A DNA stretch of 8,024 nucleotides, taken from contig NZ_JAIWNS010000216.1 in assembly GCF_020216685.1 (NCBI RefSeq), forward strand, positions 1 through 8,024, given 5' to 3'. The position numbers and the translations under genes were made by a program. Of the stretch, positions 1-7,276 are shown one piece after another. Within the stretch, counting starts at the first letter, position 1. Each line of letters starts with the position of its first letter. Below the pieces are notes generated by a model. That model was given only the letters and a program-made list of their open reading frames with translations. It was not told where the DNA came from and did no database searches. This stretch comes from Methanospirillum hungatei. Its GTDB lineage: Archaea > Halobacteriota > Methanomicrobia > Methanomicrobiales > Methanospirillaceae.

Positions 1-99
<99 letters not shown>

Positions 100-106
<7 letters not shown>

Positions 107-126
107 GTACAGCAAGACCGTTTTAT
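100..126 (+). terminator. possible terminator after 5S rRNA
   Basis: A short inverted repeat, TGCT (100-103) and AGCA (111-114), is followed by a small T tract (121-124). The position just past the 5S 3' end and ahead of a convergent gene is right for termination. However, the stem is only four pairs and the T tract is short, so the call is weak. Confidence 0.25.
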
Positions 127-165
127 AGAATGGTATCCCATACTGGCACTCATTTCTCATCATGA

Positions 166-1269
166 TCAGCAGTATGCACTCAGCACCTGATCAGAGGAAA
201 GGTGTCTCTGAAGAATCTTCTGTACCTCTCTGTCATCTTCAATTCGCATTGTGGTATTATTTACAGGATTATTATCATTCGGCCACCCTGCATTCCACCA
301 GACAAATCCGATAACACCTGGCCATCTCTGTTCATTGATTATTGCTGAAAATGCCTCATCAATCCAAATACTGGCAGGTTTATGTGGATTTCGAAGATCA
401 GTTCCCATTTCAGAAATAAGCACTGACTTATTTACTGAAAGATTTTGTGCTGCTGCATATCCTTCATCCATCATCCGTGAAAACGGGAGTATATTGTCTT
501 CATTCGGAGATAAGGCACCATACGCGGAGACACCAATCAAATCAATATACTCATCTCCGGGATAATAGGCCTCCGGGGTATTCCAGTCTTCTTCCGGGTT
601 TGAATGCCAGTTAATATGGTACACCCAGATAAGATTATCTGCCCCCTCTTCACGCATGAGGGTGATGATATGGCGATACACTGAACGGAATAATTCTGCA
701 CCTTTCTCCTTTCCGGTCCAGTATCCGTTCCATGAAAACCACCAGCCATTCACCTCAGTTCCATACTCAATTACTATTGGAAAATTCATTCTCTTTGCTG
801 TACGGGCAAATTTGATAAGGTCTCTGTCATATATCCCGTTGAAAATCCGTTTCAGAGTAAAGAGTGGTTCGGGTCGGTATTGATTATTATCAGAGCGAAG
901 CATCAGTCTGATATAAGGGATTGCTCCATTTGCATGAATCATCTGCACCTTTTCAATCGGGAAGCTTCTGTTTATGCTCCACTCATGAGAAAATGCAATA
1001 ACCGCAAGGTTTTTCCCCGAATTATTTACATATGAACGAATGCTCTCATTTGTTATATCCATCTCATGCAGATGATATTTCACTGGGGAAAATGCACCAT
1101 TCCAGAGTGTTTCTTCTTTTGGAATGCAAAGATGGATCATATCACCTGAACAACCGGGGATCCAGATAAGAAGAAATAAGAGAATGAATACTCTACCTGA
1201 ATACAAGTAAGTATGGTTTTTTTCTGCATGAATCGGATGAAATAATTCCTGGAATGCAGAATGTACCAT
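166..1269 (-). CDS. secreted GH26-family glycoside hydrolase (putative lipoprotein)
   Basis: A 367-residue exported glycosidase. A hydrophobic segment (about residues 27-37) ends in the lipobox-like IPGC, with Cys40 as the probable lipid-anchored residue. The rest reads as a GH26 (clan GH-A) barrel: FSHEW near 93-97, the acid/base motif EYGTEVNGWW with Glu172, the conserved YPGDEYIDLIGVSAYG stretch at about 236-251, the nucleophile motif LISEMGT with Glu287, and the terminal-strand FVWWNAGW at 322-329. Both catalytic glutamates are present, so the enzyme should be active. Known GH26 enzymes mostly cut beta-mannans, and some cut mixed-linkage glucans or xylans; the substrate here cannot be read from sequence. 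There are at least seven N-X-S/T sequons (for example NES, NNS, NRS, NLS, NKS, NNT), which fits a surface location. The start is uncertain: ATG at 1269 has only a weak CAGAG nearby, GGAGGG lies about 20 nt upstream inside an inverted repeat, and a TTG at residue 22 would give a shorter signal peptide. It is divergent from the kinase operon. Confidence 0.88.
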   Translation of the reverse strand: MVHSAFQELFHPIHAEKNHTYLYSGRVFILLFLLIWIPGCSGDMIHLCIPKEETLWNGAFSPVKYHLHEMDITNESIRSYVNNSGKNLAVIAFSHEWSINRSFPIEKVQMIHANGAIPYIRLMLRSDNNQYRPEPLFTLKRIFNGIYDRDLIKFARTAKRMNFPIVIEYGTEVNGWWFSWNGYWTGKEKGAELFRSVYRHIITLMREEGADNLIWVYHINWHSNPEEDWNTPEAYYPGDEYIDLIGVSAYGALSPNEDNILPFSRMMDEGYAAAQNLSVNKSVLISEMGTDLRNPHKPASIWIDEAFSAIINEQRWPGVIGFVWWNAGWPNDNNPVNNTTMRIEDDREVQKILQRHLSSDQVLSAYC

Positions 1270-1274
1270 ACTCT

Positions 1275-1306
1275 GAATTATTATCCATGCCCTCCGATAA
1301 TAATTC
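1275..1306. promoter_or_regulatory. perfect 11-bp inverted repeat in divergent promoter region
   Basis: GAATTATTATC (1275-1285) and its exact reverse complement GATAATAATTC (1296-1306) flank a 10-bp spacer, so the arm centres are 21 bp apart, about two helical turns. The element fills most of the 60 bp between the divergent GH26 and histidine kinase starts. On DNA it could be an operator for a dimeric regulator, or a pair of A/T-rich TATA-like elements serving the two directions. On minus-strand RNA it could be an 11-bp hairpin with GGAGGGCATG, a Shine-Dalgarno-like sequence, in its loop. Which role is real is inference; the symmetry itself is seen directly. Confidence 0.6.
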
Positions 1307-1329
1307 TTGTATCACACTAGGAGAAGAAC

Positions 1330-2505
1330 ATGGACCCTGAACTTGGTTTTCCTTTACCAATCACCACCGGAGAAAAGTTTCAGGTCCTCTTTGTAATAAG
1401 TTCCAAACCTCTGGGTGAGCTCTCCAAAACATATCTTGAACGCCCCGGGCTCCTGAACGTCACCGTGTGTACTTCTGGGGCTATGGCCCAGGATCTTGTG
1501 CGCAATACTCCCTATGATGTAATTCTTTCAGATTATGATCTTGATGACATGGATGCCATCACCCTGCATTTGAAATTACAACAGTTTGATCAGAAAAAAC
1601 CCTTTCTTCTCTTTAACATCACTGACCGTGATCGTGAGATCCTGGAAACATTTACGCAAAATCCTGTTCCGAATTCACCTGCAGAACATGATGTCAGTAT
1701 CATTTTTAATGAGCAGGCGCAGAAGATCGCCCAGTCTGTTGAATTATTCAGAACGCGAAACCGGCTTGAACTCTATACCCGTCATCTCGAAGAACTTGTC
1801 GAAGAGCGGACAAGGCAGTTACAGGTCGCCCAGAGGTTTGCGGTAATCGGTGAACTTGCGACGATGATCGGGCATGATATGAGAAACCCTCTCCAGGTTA
1901 TAACCAATATGCAGTATCTGCTGGAGATGAGAATGCAGAAGATGAGCAAAGAAGAGCTAGAAATACTTCATCGGAATGGAATTCCTGAAATCTTCGATAG
2001 GATTGGTACTGAAATTCAATATCTTAATAAAATTATTTCTGATCTTCAGGACTATGCCCGTGAGGTAAACCCGGAAAAATCACGTATCAATCTGAAAACA
2101 TTCATCGAGGACCTGATCCTGAAGATATCTCCTCCTCCTTCAGTTCTGGTAAAAATCGAGATACAATCCGGTATGATAGTATTGGTAGATCCGGTTCTTC
2201 TCTCCAGGGTTATGGAAAATCTGATGATCAATGCCATCCAGGCAATGGATACCGGAGGGACGCTTACCCTTACCTCGCACATTGCCGAAGACGATATCAT
2301 TATCTCGATTCGTGATACCGGGCCAGGGATCTCCGCAGAAGCGCAGAGCCGGATATTTGATCCCTTATTTACCACAAAACCGAAAGGTACTGGCCTTGGA
2401 TTATCGGTGACCAAGCGATTGATTGAAGCACATGGAGGAAAAATTACCCTTGTGGAAACATCACCTGCAGGGACTACATTTGAAGTCTCTCTTCCGGCAT
2501 CATAG
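1330..2505 (+). CDS. soluble sensor histidine kinase with degenerate N-terminal receiver domain
   Basis: A 391-residue cytoplasmic histidine kinase with no membrane segment. Residues 17-137 resemble a receiver domain: the strand YDVILSDYDLDD offers Asp68 as the phosphoacceptor position. The usual acidic pair after strand 1 is replaced by VISSK (22-26), and the conserved strand-5 lysine is not found in DVSIIFNEQ (121-129), so normal phosphorylation is doubtful. A charged helix (about 140-168) leads to HisKA, with the H-box IGHDMRNPLQ and phosphorylatable His182. The ATPase domain has an N-box NLMINAIQAM (297-306), G1 RDTGPGIS (328-335), F-box FDPLFTTK (343-350) and G2 GTGLGLSV (353-360), so kinase activity should be intact. 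AGGAG at 1319-1323, six bases before the ATG, supports the start. It is the first gene of the operon; its partner is very likely the receiver protein 20 bp downstream. The input signal is unknown. Confidence 0.92.
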   Translation: MDPELGFPLPITTGEKFQVLFVISSKPLGELSKTYLERPGLLNVTVCTSGAMAQDLVRNTPYDVILSDYDLDDMDAITLHLKLQQFDQKKPFLLFNITDRDREILETFTQNPVPNSPAEHDVSIIFNEQAQKIAQSVELFRTRNRLELYTRHLEELVEERTRQLQVAQRFAVIGELATMIGHDMRNPLQVITNMQYLLEMRMQKMSKEELEILHRNGIPEIFDRIGTEIQYLNKIISDLQDYAREVNPEKSRINLKTFIEDLILKISPPPSVLVKIEIQSGMIVLVDPVLLSRVMENLMINAIQAMDTGGTLTLTSHIAEDDIIISIRDTGPGISAEAQSRIFDPLFTTKPKGTGLGLSVTKRLIEAHGGKITLVETSPAGTTFEVSLPAS

Positions 2506-2525
2506 GGGTATTATGGGAGGTACAC

Positions 2526-2957
2526 ATGAAGAGAATACTTATTGTAGACGATGATACAGCCATCCTTGACAGTACAAAACAAATTCTTGAATTTGAAGGG
2601 TATGAAGTTGAAATTGCTGCGACGGCAGGGGAAGGTCTTGCAAAGATAGAGAATGAGTTTTTCAATCTGGCACTCTTTGACATAAAACTTCCTGATATGG
2701 AAGGGACTGAACTTCTTGAAAAAGCCCATAAACTCCGGCCGGGCATGAAGAAGATCATGGTCACCGGATATGCAAGCCTTGAGAACTCTGTATTCTCACT
2801 GAATGCCGGGGCTGATGCATATATTATGAAACCGGTTAACCCGAGAGATCTTCTGGAAAAGATAAAGGAAAAACTGGACGAGCAGGAGAAGGATCAAATT
2901 GTCGATGGCGACAAAGTGGCAGAATTCTTAGAAGAACGCCTTCTCTCAATCAGATAA
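2526..2957 (+). CDS. CheY-like single-domain response regulator
   Basis: A 143-residue receiver protein with every key residue: acidic pocket Asp8-Asp9-Asp10 (VDDD), phosphoacceptor Asp52 in LALFDIKLPDMEG, switch Thr80 in IMVTGYAS, and Lys102 in IMKPVNP. After the roughly 120-residue receiver fold there is only a short charged tail (about 118-143) and no DNA-binding or enzymatic output domain. Signalling would therefore go through protein contact or phosphotransfer. GGGAGGT at 2515-2521, just ahead of the ATG, is a strong ribosome binding site. The gene lies between the kinase (20-bp gap) and the GspE-N/glycosyltransferase pair (9-bp gap). The kinase is the likely phosphodonor, and the GspE-N domain next door is a plausible docking target (inference). 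Confidence 0.93.
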   Translation: MKRILIVDDDTAILDSTKQILEFEGYEVEIAATAGEGLAKIENEFFNLALFDIKLPDMEGTELLEKAHKLRPGMKKIMVTGYASLENSVFSLNAGADAYIMKPVNPRDLLEKIKEKLDEQEKDQIVDGDKVAEFLEERLLSIR

Positions 2958-2966
2958 AGTGCCATC

Positions 2967-3338
2967 ATGAGCGACCTTACCAAGGAAGAGTTAATCACTA
3001 CCTTACAGCAGATGGATGTTCCCAATACAGTCCTGCTTGAAGATCCATCCATCACTCTTGATACTTTCATACTTGCAATAAAAAAATTCAGGATTCAGGC
3101 TCCGGATGATTTCTATGCATATCTTGCTGACCGGCTGGGGCTGGCTTTCATGGAGCGCGATACTCTTTTTGCAAATCCACGGATCGGATCTGTTCTTCCA
3201 TATGCAGTCGGTGAAGAGACGCTTATAGCTCTTCTTGAATCCAAACCGACCTACCTGAAGGTTGCAACGGCAAATCCCCTGGACACTCCCTTATTCACCC
3301 GGCTCGAAGAGATATTCGGAAAAAAATTGAAAAAGTAG
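2967..3338 (+). CDS. GspE-N/MshEN-like domain protein; probable N-terminal half of a split glycosyltransferase
   Basis: This 123-residue ORF reads as the N-terminal domain of type II secretion/pilus ATPases (T2SSE_N, MshEN): a helical start, then LADRLGLAFMERD (53-65), LPYAVGEETLIALL (77-90), LKVATANPLDTPLFTRLEEI (97-116) and FGKK. It is not a secretion ATPase, since no Walker motifs follow. The c-di-GMP-binding RLG...Q motif of bacterial MshEN domains is not evident. The ORF stops at 3336-3338, but the -1 frame continues the domain exactly as family members do (IEKVVTPLDAILT), so the stop looks like a frameshift and not a natural end. In NfrB-like proteins this domain is fused to a GT2 glycosyltransferase, which is what lies downstream. 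The ATG at 2967 follows the regulator stop by 9 bp and has only a weak ribosome binding site, suggesting translational coupling. Confidence 0.78.
   Translation: MSDLTKEELITTLQQMDVPNTVLLEDPSITLDTFILAIKKFRIQAPDDFYAYLADRLGLAFMERDTLFANPRIGSVLPYAVGEETLIALLESKPTYLKVATANPLDTPLFTRLEEIFGKKLKK
3320..3326 (+). other. A7 slippery heptamer, candidate -1 frameshift site
   Basis: Seven adenines sit in the phase A AAA AAA relative to the upstream reading frame (codons GGA AAA AAA TTG), the X XXY YYZ arrangement of -1 slippery sites. In the zero frame, termination comes four codons later, at TAG 3336-3338. Slipping back one base after Lys120 reads ATT GAA AAA GTA GTA ACG CCA CTC, that is IEKVVTPL, with no stop until 5510-5512. 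The alternatives are transcriptional slippage on the A tract, a true one-base deletion (A8 to A7), or a sequencing or assembly error in the homopolymer. Confidence 0.6.
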
Positions 3339-3418
3339 TAACGCCACTCGATGCCATCCTCACAATCACTGATACGAGTTATAAGGGTCCCCACGCATAT
3401 AGTGCGCTCAGTGAACTG

Positions 3419-5512
3419 GTGGATCGTCAACCTGATGAGTCGGCGTTTCGTATCCTTGTACCCTGGCAGAAAGCGGTAATTATCATTGGTACTATCCTTC
3501 TTCTCCTTCTCATTGCAATAAATCCCTATTTCTGGCTTTTTGTCCTCTTTACTATCGTTAATATCACGTATTTCGTGATGAACCCGGTGAAATTCTATGT
3601 CTCCATGCAGGGGATGATGGGAGAGAAGAATGTCATTCACATCTCTGATGAGGATATTCAAAACCTCAAAGATGAGGATCTCCCCATTTATACCGTCCTT
3701 GTTCCACTCTTCCATGAGCAGGAGATGCTCCCCCATATCCTTCAGAATATTGCCAATATCAATTATCCTCGTGATAAGCTCGATGTAAAAATCCTGATGG
3801 AAGAGGAAGATACGGAGACGATTGAAAAGGCCCGAAAATTAGGACTCTTTGGAAATGTGGAAGAGATCATCTCCCCGATGTCAGAGGCCGAATACCACGC
3901 ATTCTTAAGTATCTTTCATCCGGTTGTCATCCCAAAGGCAGATATCACTACCAAACCCCGGGCCTGCAATTATGGACTGAAACGCTCACGTGGTGAATTT
4001 GTCGTCATCTACGATGCGGAGGATCTCCCTGACCGGGATCAGTTAAAAAAGGTAGTCATTGCATTCCAGCGTCTTGGTCCAAAATACGCCTGTGTCCAGT
4101 GTCTTCTGAATTTCTACAACCCCCGGAAGAACATGCTGACCCGGTGGTTTTCAATAGAATACTCCTATTACTATGATTTTTACATCCAGGGCCTGGATAA
4201 AATTGATGCGCCTATCCCTCTTGGTGGAACAAGCAACCACTTCAGGATGAAGACCCTCCGTGAGCTGGGTGCATGGGATCCCTACAACGTAACTGAAGAT
4301 GCCGACCTTGGTATGCGGATCGCGCGTAAAAAGTTGCACACAGCAGTGCTGAATTCACATACCTATGAAGAGGCGGTCACAAGGGTCCCCTCATGGATCC
4401 GGCAGCGCTCAAGATGGGTGAAAGGGTTTGTGATCACCTGGTTTGTGACGATGCGACACCCGATAAAAGTCCTGAAAGATATCGGAATCAAGAATTTTTT
4501 TATCTTTCAGACCGGCTTTGGGGGCAACTTTTACCTCCCCCTAATGAACCTTTTCCTCTGGCTGGTCTTTGCGGCAGGGTTTATCATACCGGAATATTTC
4601 TCCAGCTGGTTTGACTTCTGGCCATTTGCGGCGATTGCAGTCTTTAACCTGCTGATTGGAAATCTCTTCTTCCTCACCATGATGGTGTTTGCAACATGGA
4701 AGGAGAAACAACGGGATCTTCTTCTGTATGCGTTCTTTTCACCGATATACTGGATACTCATGAGTATCGGCGCATGGAAGGGAACCCTGCAGCTTATCTT
4801 TAAGCCCTATAAATGGGAGAAGACCAGCCATGGCACTGAGATTGTTCACGAGCAGTTATTGATAGAACACCCTGAGCGGTTTTCAAAACCGATCAAGTGG
4901 ATAGAGGTGAAATCTCCGGAGGTTGACCGGGGCGCGCGAAAAGCCACCGGAACGCAGATTGCATTCTCGGTGGGGCTTACCGTTCTCCTCATCCTTTTTG
5001 CCTTGGTTCTCTTTGGTGTACTAGAATATAAGCCGGTGACAGACCATTTCACGATTACAAAGATCCCAGGATTAAACCAGGTGATGAAACCGCTGAAAGA
5101 TTATCAGTCCGGAAAGGATGTGAGGCTTCTCAATTATGAAGCAATACCCGGTCCGTACTCAACCTCACCACCGGTCATACTTCCTAAACCTACTTTAACG
5201 CAGGAGATCACCGTTGGTCCTACGTTCCAACCAGACAGGCCTGCAAGCACTATCTCCGCACCTGGAGAGCCAGGTCTTCTCGTCAGATATGATCCCCTGG
5301 TAAACCGGATTATCATAACTGCAGAAAAGAGTCTTCCGGAAGGTGACTATTATGTGGTCACTATCGGCTCAGGAGAGAGGGAGTATTCGAAAAATATCGA
5401 TACTACACCAGGAACACTCTCCCTGAATGGTGGTTCCGGAGTTACCCAGGTGAAGGTATTCAGAGTACTCAGGACCGGCGCACAGATCCCTGTGATAGAT
5501 TCGTCTCTCTAA
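3419..5512 (+). CDS. membrane family 2 glycosyltransferase (NfrB/cellulose-synthase-like), C-terminal part of the split gene
   Basis: The 697-residue ORF from GTG 3419 has no ribosome binding site. Its frame is open back to the A7 run at 3320-3326, so the natural protein is probably the 848-residue fusion with the upstream GspE-N domain. Two N-terminal membrane segments (about 16-54) precede the GT-A domain: YTVLVPLFHEQ (91-101), TKPRACNYGL (178-187), the nucleotide-sugar/metal motif YDAED (198-202), TED with the catalytic-base Asp294 (292-294) and QRSRW (329-333). DxD, TED and Q-x-x-RW together mark a processive polysaccharide synthase type. About four membrane segments follow between 362 and 452. 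One more (about 513-537) exports a tail of roughly 160 residues: a Pro/Thr-rich linker (575-618) and a small strand-rich module (619-697) that I do not recognise. The likely role is polymerising and extruding a surface or exopolysaccharide; the sugar is unknown. Seven bases separate it from the convergent TPR gene. Confidence 0.88.
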   Translation: MDRQPDESAFRILVPWQKAVIIIGTILLLLLIAINPYFWLFVLFTIVNITYFVMNPVKFYVSMQGMMGEKNVIHISDEDIQNLKDEDLPIYTVLVPLFHEQEMLPHILQNIANINYPRDKLDVKILMEEEDTETIEKARKLGLFGNVEEIISPMSEAEYHAFLSIFHPVVIPKADITTKPRACNYGLKRSRGEFVVIYDAEDLPDRDQLKKVVIAFQRLGPKYACVQCLLNFYNPRKNMLTRWFSIEYSYYYDFYIQGLDKIDAPIPLGGTSNHFRMKTLRELGAWDPYNVTEDADLGMRIARKKLHTAVLNSHTYEEAVTRVPSWIRQRSRWVKGFVITWFVTMRHPIKVLKDIGIKNFFIFQTGFGGNFYLPLMNLFLWLVFAAGFIIPEYFSSWFDFWPFAAIAVFNLLIGNLFFLTMMVFATWKEKQRDLLLYAFFSPIYWILMSIGAWKGTLQLIFKPYKWEKTSHGTEIVHEQLLIEHPERFSKPIKWIEVKSPEVDRGARKATGTQIAFSVGLTVLLILFALVLFGVLEYKPVTDHFTITKIPGLNQVMKPLKDYQSGKDVRLLNYEAIPGPYSTSPPVILPKPTLTQEITVGPTFQPDRPASTISAPGEPGLLVRYDPLVNRIIITAEKSLPEGDYYVVTIGSGEREYSKNIDTTPGTLSLNGGSGVTQVKVFRVLRTGAQIPVIDSSL

Positions 5513-5517
5513 AAAAA
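5511..5517 (-). terminator. T7 tract ending the TPR gene transcript
   Basis: Read on the minus strand, CC is followed by seven T residues immediately after the TPR gene stop (5520-5522), typical of archaeal intrinsic terminators. The tract overlaps the stop codon of the convergent glycosyltransferase (5510-5512), so the two transcription units abut with almost no spacer. Confidence 0.5.
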
Positions 5518-5519
5518 GG

Positions 5520-7217
5520 TTACATGATGCCACAGGCACCGGTTGAGAACGGGAGGGTCTGGTTGTAGTGATAGATTGCCTCATCCGGATACGATGACTC
5601 TGCAGCTGCCCGTGCCTTCCACCTTCTGAACTCCTCATTTTCAGGATCAAATGACAGGGCTTTTGTAAAGTAATCATAGGCGATGGAAAATTTTCCGAGT
5701 CCGTAATAACTCTGCCCTCCAAAGAACCATGCCCAGCGGTTACAGGGGAACTGGTCAATTGATCTGTCAAATTCATCTGCAGCAAGTTGATATCTGCTCT
5801 GGTTCAGGTAACAGTTCCCTTTCACATAATATGTCCAGGGAATAGTAGGATCCAGTTGTATTCCCTTATTCAGATAGGCTATAGCGTATTCACACTGTCC
5901 CCCTTTCTGCAGGATATCACCCCGGTAGTAATATGCCCATGCATTTCCGGGATCCAGGAGTATCGTTTTATCAAAGCTGCATAATGCATCCTGATACCTG
6001 CCAAGTTCATACTGGGTCATTCCCCGGTAGTACCATGCCTCCGGATTCATCGGATCCAGACTGACCGCAGAGGTGAGGTACGTGAGTGCATCTGCATACC
6101 TCCCGTCATGATATGCAATTGCGCCCTGATAGAACCAAACCGATGCATTTTCAGGTGCATCAGCAGCTCTTTTTGTTACATTTTGCAGTGACCAGGAGGC
6201 GGGATCCTGTGCTGCCCGTATAGAGAGGTACAAAGCCCGGTATTCTTTTGTATATGGGTCAATGGTGAGTGCAGAGTTGATAGCCTCAAGAGCCTGGTCA
6301 TACTGTCCGGTCTGGTAATATGCATTGGCGAGTTCATACCAGGCTGATGCCTGACATGATGATCCCTCAAGACTTGTTTTCAGCTCCTTAATTGCAGATT
6401 CGTAGTCACCAGAGATGGCCAGGTTTTTTCCATAAACAAATCGTGTCCATTCATTATCCGGATTTAATTTTATCGCAGTTTCATAATAATTCCTGGCTGC
6501 GGTGCGGTTTCCCAGTTTTTCATACGCCCTGCCCATCTCATAATAGACACCGGCATTTGAGGGATCAAGTGTCAGTGCCGATTGCAAAGCATCGATTGCC
6601 TGCGCATAATTACCCAGTTCGGTATATGTTGTTCCGGTGAAGTACCAGGCAGGTGCGTTCTTCTGATCATAGGTGGTAGCTTTGATGAACCAGGCAAGTG
6701 CCTCACGGTATTTCCCCTCTTCAAAAAGCAGGCGCCCTTTATTAAAAGCTGACCAAGTATTATTTGGCTCGATCAGGAGATCATGTTCGACCTGGATATA
6801 GTTCAGGGGAGTTGTTGTGTTCATTCGCAAGGATGATAAAAGGTCTAAAGCGGTTTTGTTCCCGGGAAGGATATCAAGGACTTTCAGGATGGCACGATTT
6901 GCCTTATCTCTCTCTCCTTTCGTTATGTGGAGGTGCGCTTTTGCAAGCAGGATCGTGCTGTTTCCAGGGCTGAATTCAGCGGCTCTGGTGATTGCATGTA
7001 TTGCCCCTTCGTTATCACCTTGTTCTTTTAGTATCTCAGCCATTGCATACCAGAGATCAGGGTTTTCAGGATCTGATTCCAGTAAACTCTGAAGAGTTGC
7101 AAGGGTATCCGGTGTGCCTGATTCTGCATCTGGAACGGTTACATTTGTATCTGTAATACAACCGCAGAACAGGAGAAGCAGGATAAGAAAGACAGACAGG
7201 AGATGATGAGTCTGCAT
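5520..7217 (-). CDS. TPR-repeat lipoprotein
   Basis: A 565-residue exported protein. A signal segment (residues 6-17) ends in the lipobox-like LFCGC, with Cys20 the probable anchor. After a short linker, residues from about 53 to the C-terminus form some 14 tetratricopeptide repeats at a regular 34-residue spacing (starts near 53, 87, 121, 154, 188, 222, 256, 290, 324, 357, 391, 425, 459, 493 and 527). The repeats near 121 and 324 are degenerate. The consensus positions W-Y-G-Y-G-Y-A-P are clear, for example AWYYRGMTQYELGRY and LDPGNAWAYYYRG. About ten N-X-S/T sequons support exposure outside the cell. TPR superhelices bind proteins; in polysaccharide export systems such lipoproteins often act as assembly scaffolds, which is a possible but unproven role here. 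The ATG is preceded by a modest GAGATGG. The gene lies 59 bp downstream of the sequon-repeat gene and may be co-transcribed with it. Confidence 0.92.
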   Translation of the reverse strand: MQTHHLLSVFLILLLLFCGCITDTNVTVPDAESGTPDTLATLQSLLESDPENPDLWYAMAEILKEQGDNEGAIHAITRAAEFSPGNSTILLAKAHLHITKGERDKANRAILKVLDILPGNKTALDLLSSLRMNTTTPLNYIQVEHDLLIEPNNTWSAFNKGRLLFEEGKYREALAWFIKATTYDQKNAPAWYFTGTTYTELGNYAQAIDALQSALTLDPSNAGVYYEMGRAYEKLGNRTAARNYYETAIKLNPDNEWTRFVYGKNLAISGDYESAIKELKTSLEGSSCQASAWYELANAYYQTGQYDQALEAINSALTIDPYTKEYRALYLSIRAAQDPASWSLQNVTKRAADAPENASVWFYQGAIAYHDGRYADALTYLTSAVSLDPMNPEAWYYRGMTQYELGRYQDALCSFDKTILLDPGNAWAYYYRGDILQKGGQCEYAIAYLNKGIQLDPTIPWTYYVKGNCYLNQSRYQLAADEFDRSIDQFPCNRWAWFFGGQSYYGLGKFSIAYDYFTKALSFDPENEEFRRWKARAAAESSYPDEAIYHYNQTLPFSTGACGIM

Positions 7218-7239
7218 ACCATCTCATCGATGTATAAGT

Positions 7240-7247
7240 AAAAAAAA
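7240..7247 (-). terminator. T8 tract between the repeat gene and the TPR gene
   Basis: Eight consecutive T residues on the minus strand lie about 30 bases after the repeat-protein stop (7277-7279) and about 22 bases before the TPR start. This would be a typical archaeal U-tract terminator, perhaps partial, allowing some read-through into the TPR gene. No stem is evident. Confidence 0.4.
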
Positions 7248-7276
7248 TAGCACTCAAAGCGACGAAGATAGAAAAA

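Noticed and set aside
1196..1288. Alternative GH26 start at an upstream ATG (1288, minus strand) linked by slippage on the A7 run at 1217-1223
   Set aside because: GGAGGG is only one base from that ATG, too close for normal initiation. The frame ends at a TAG after about 31 codons and needs a forward shift that the A run does not favour.
3251..3736. Minus-strand 161-residue ORF across the frameshift region
   Set aside because: It lies antisense to the well-supported GspE-N and GT2 coding sequence, its composition is unlike a folded protein, and no start signal is seen.
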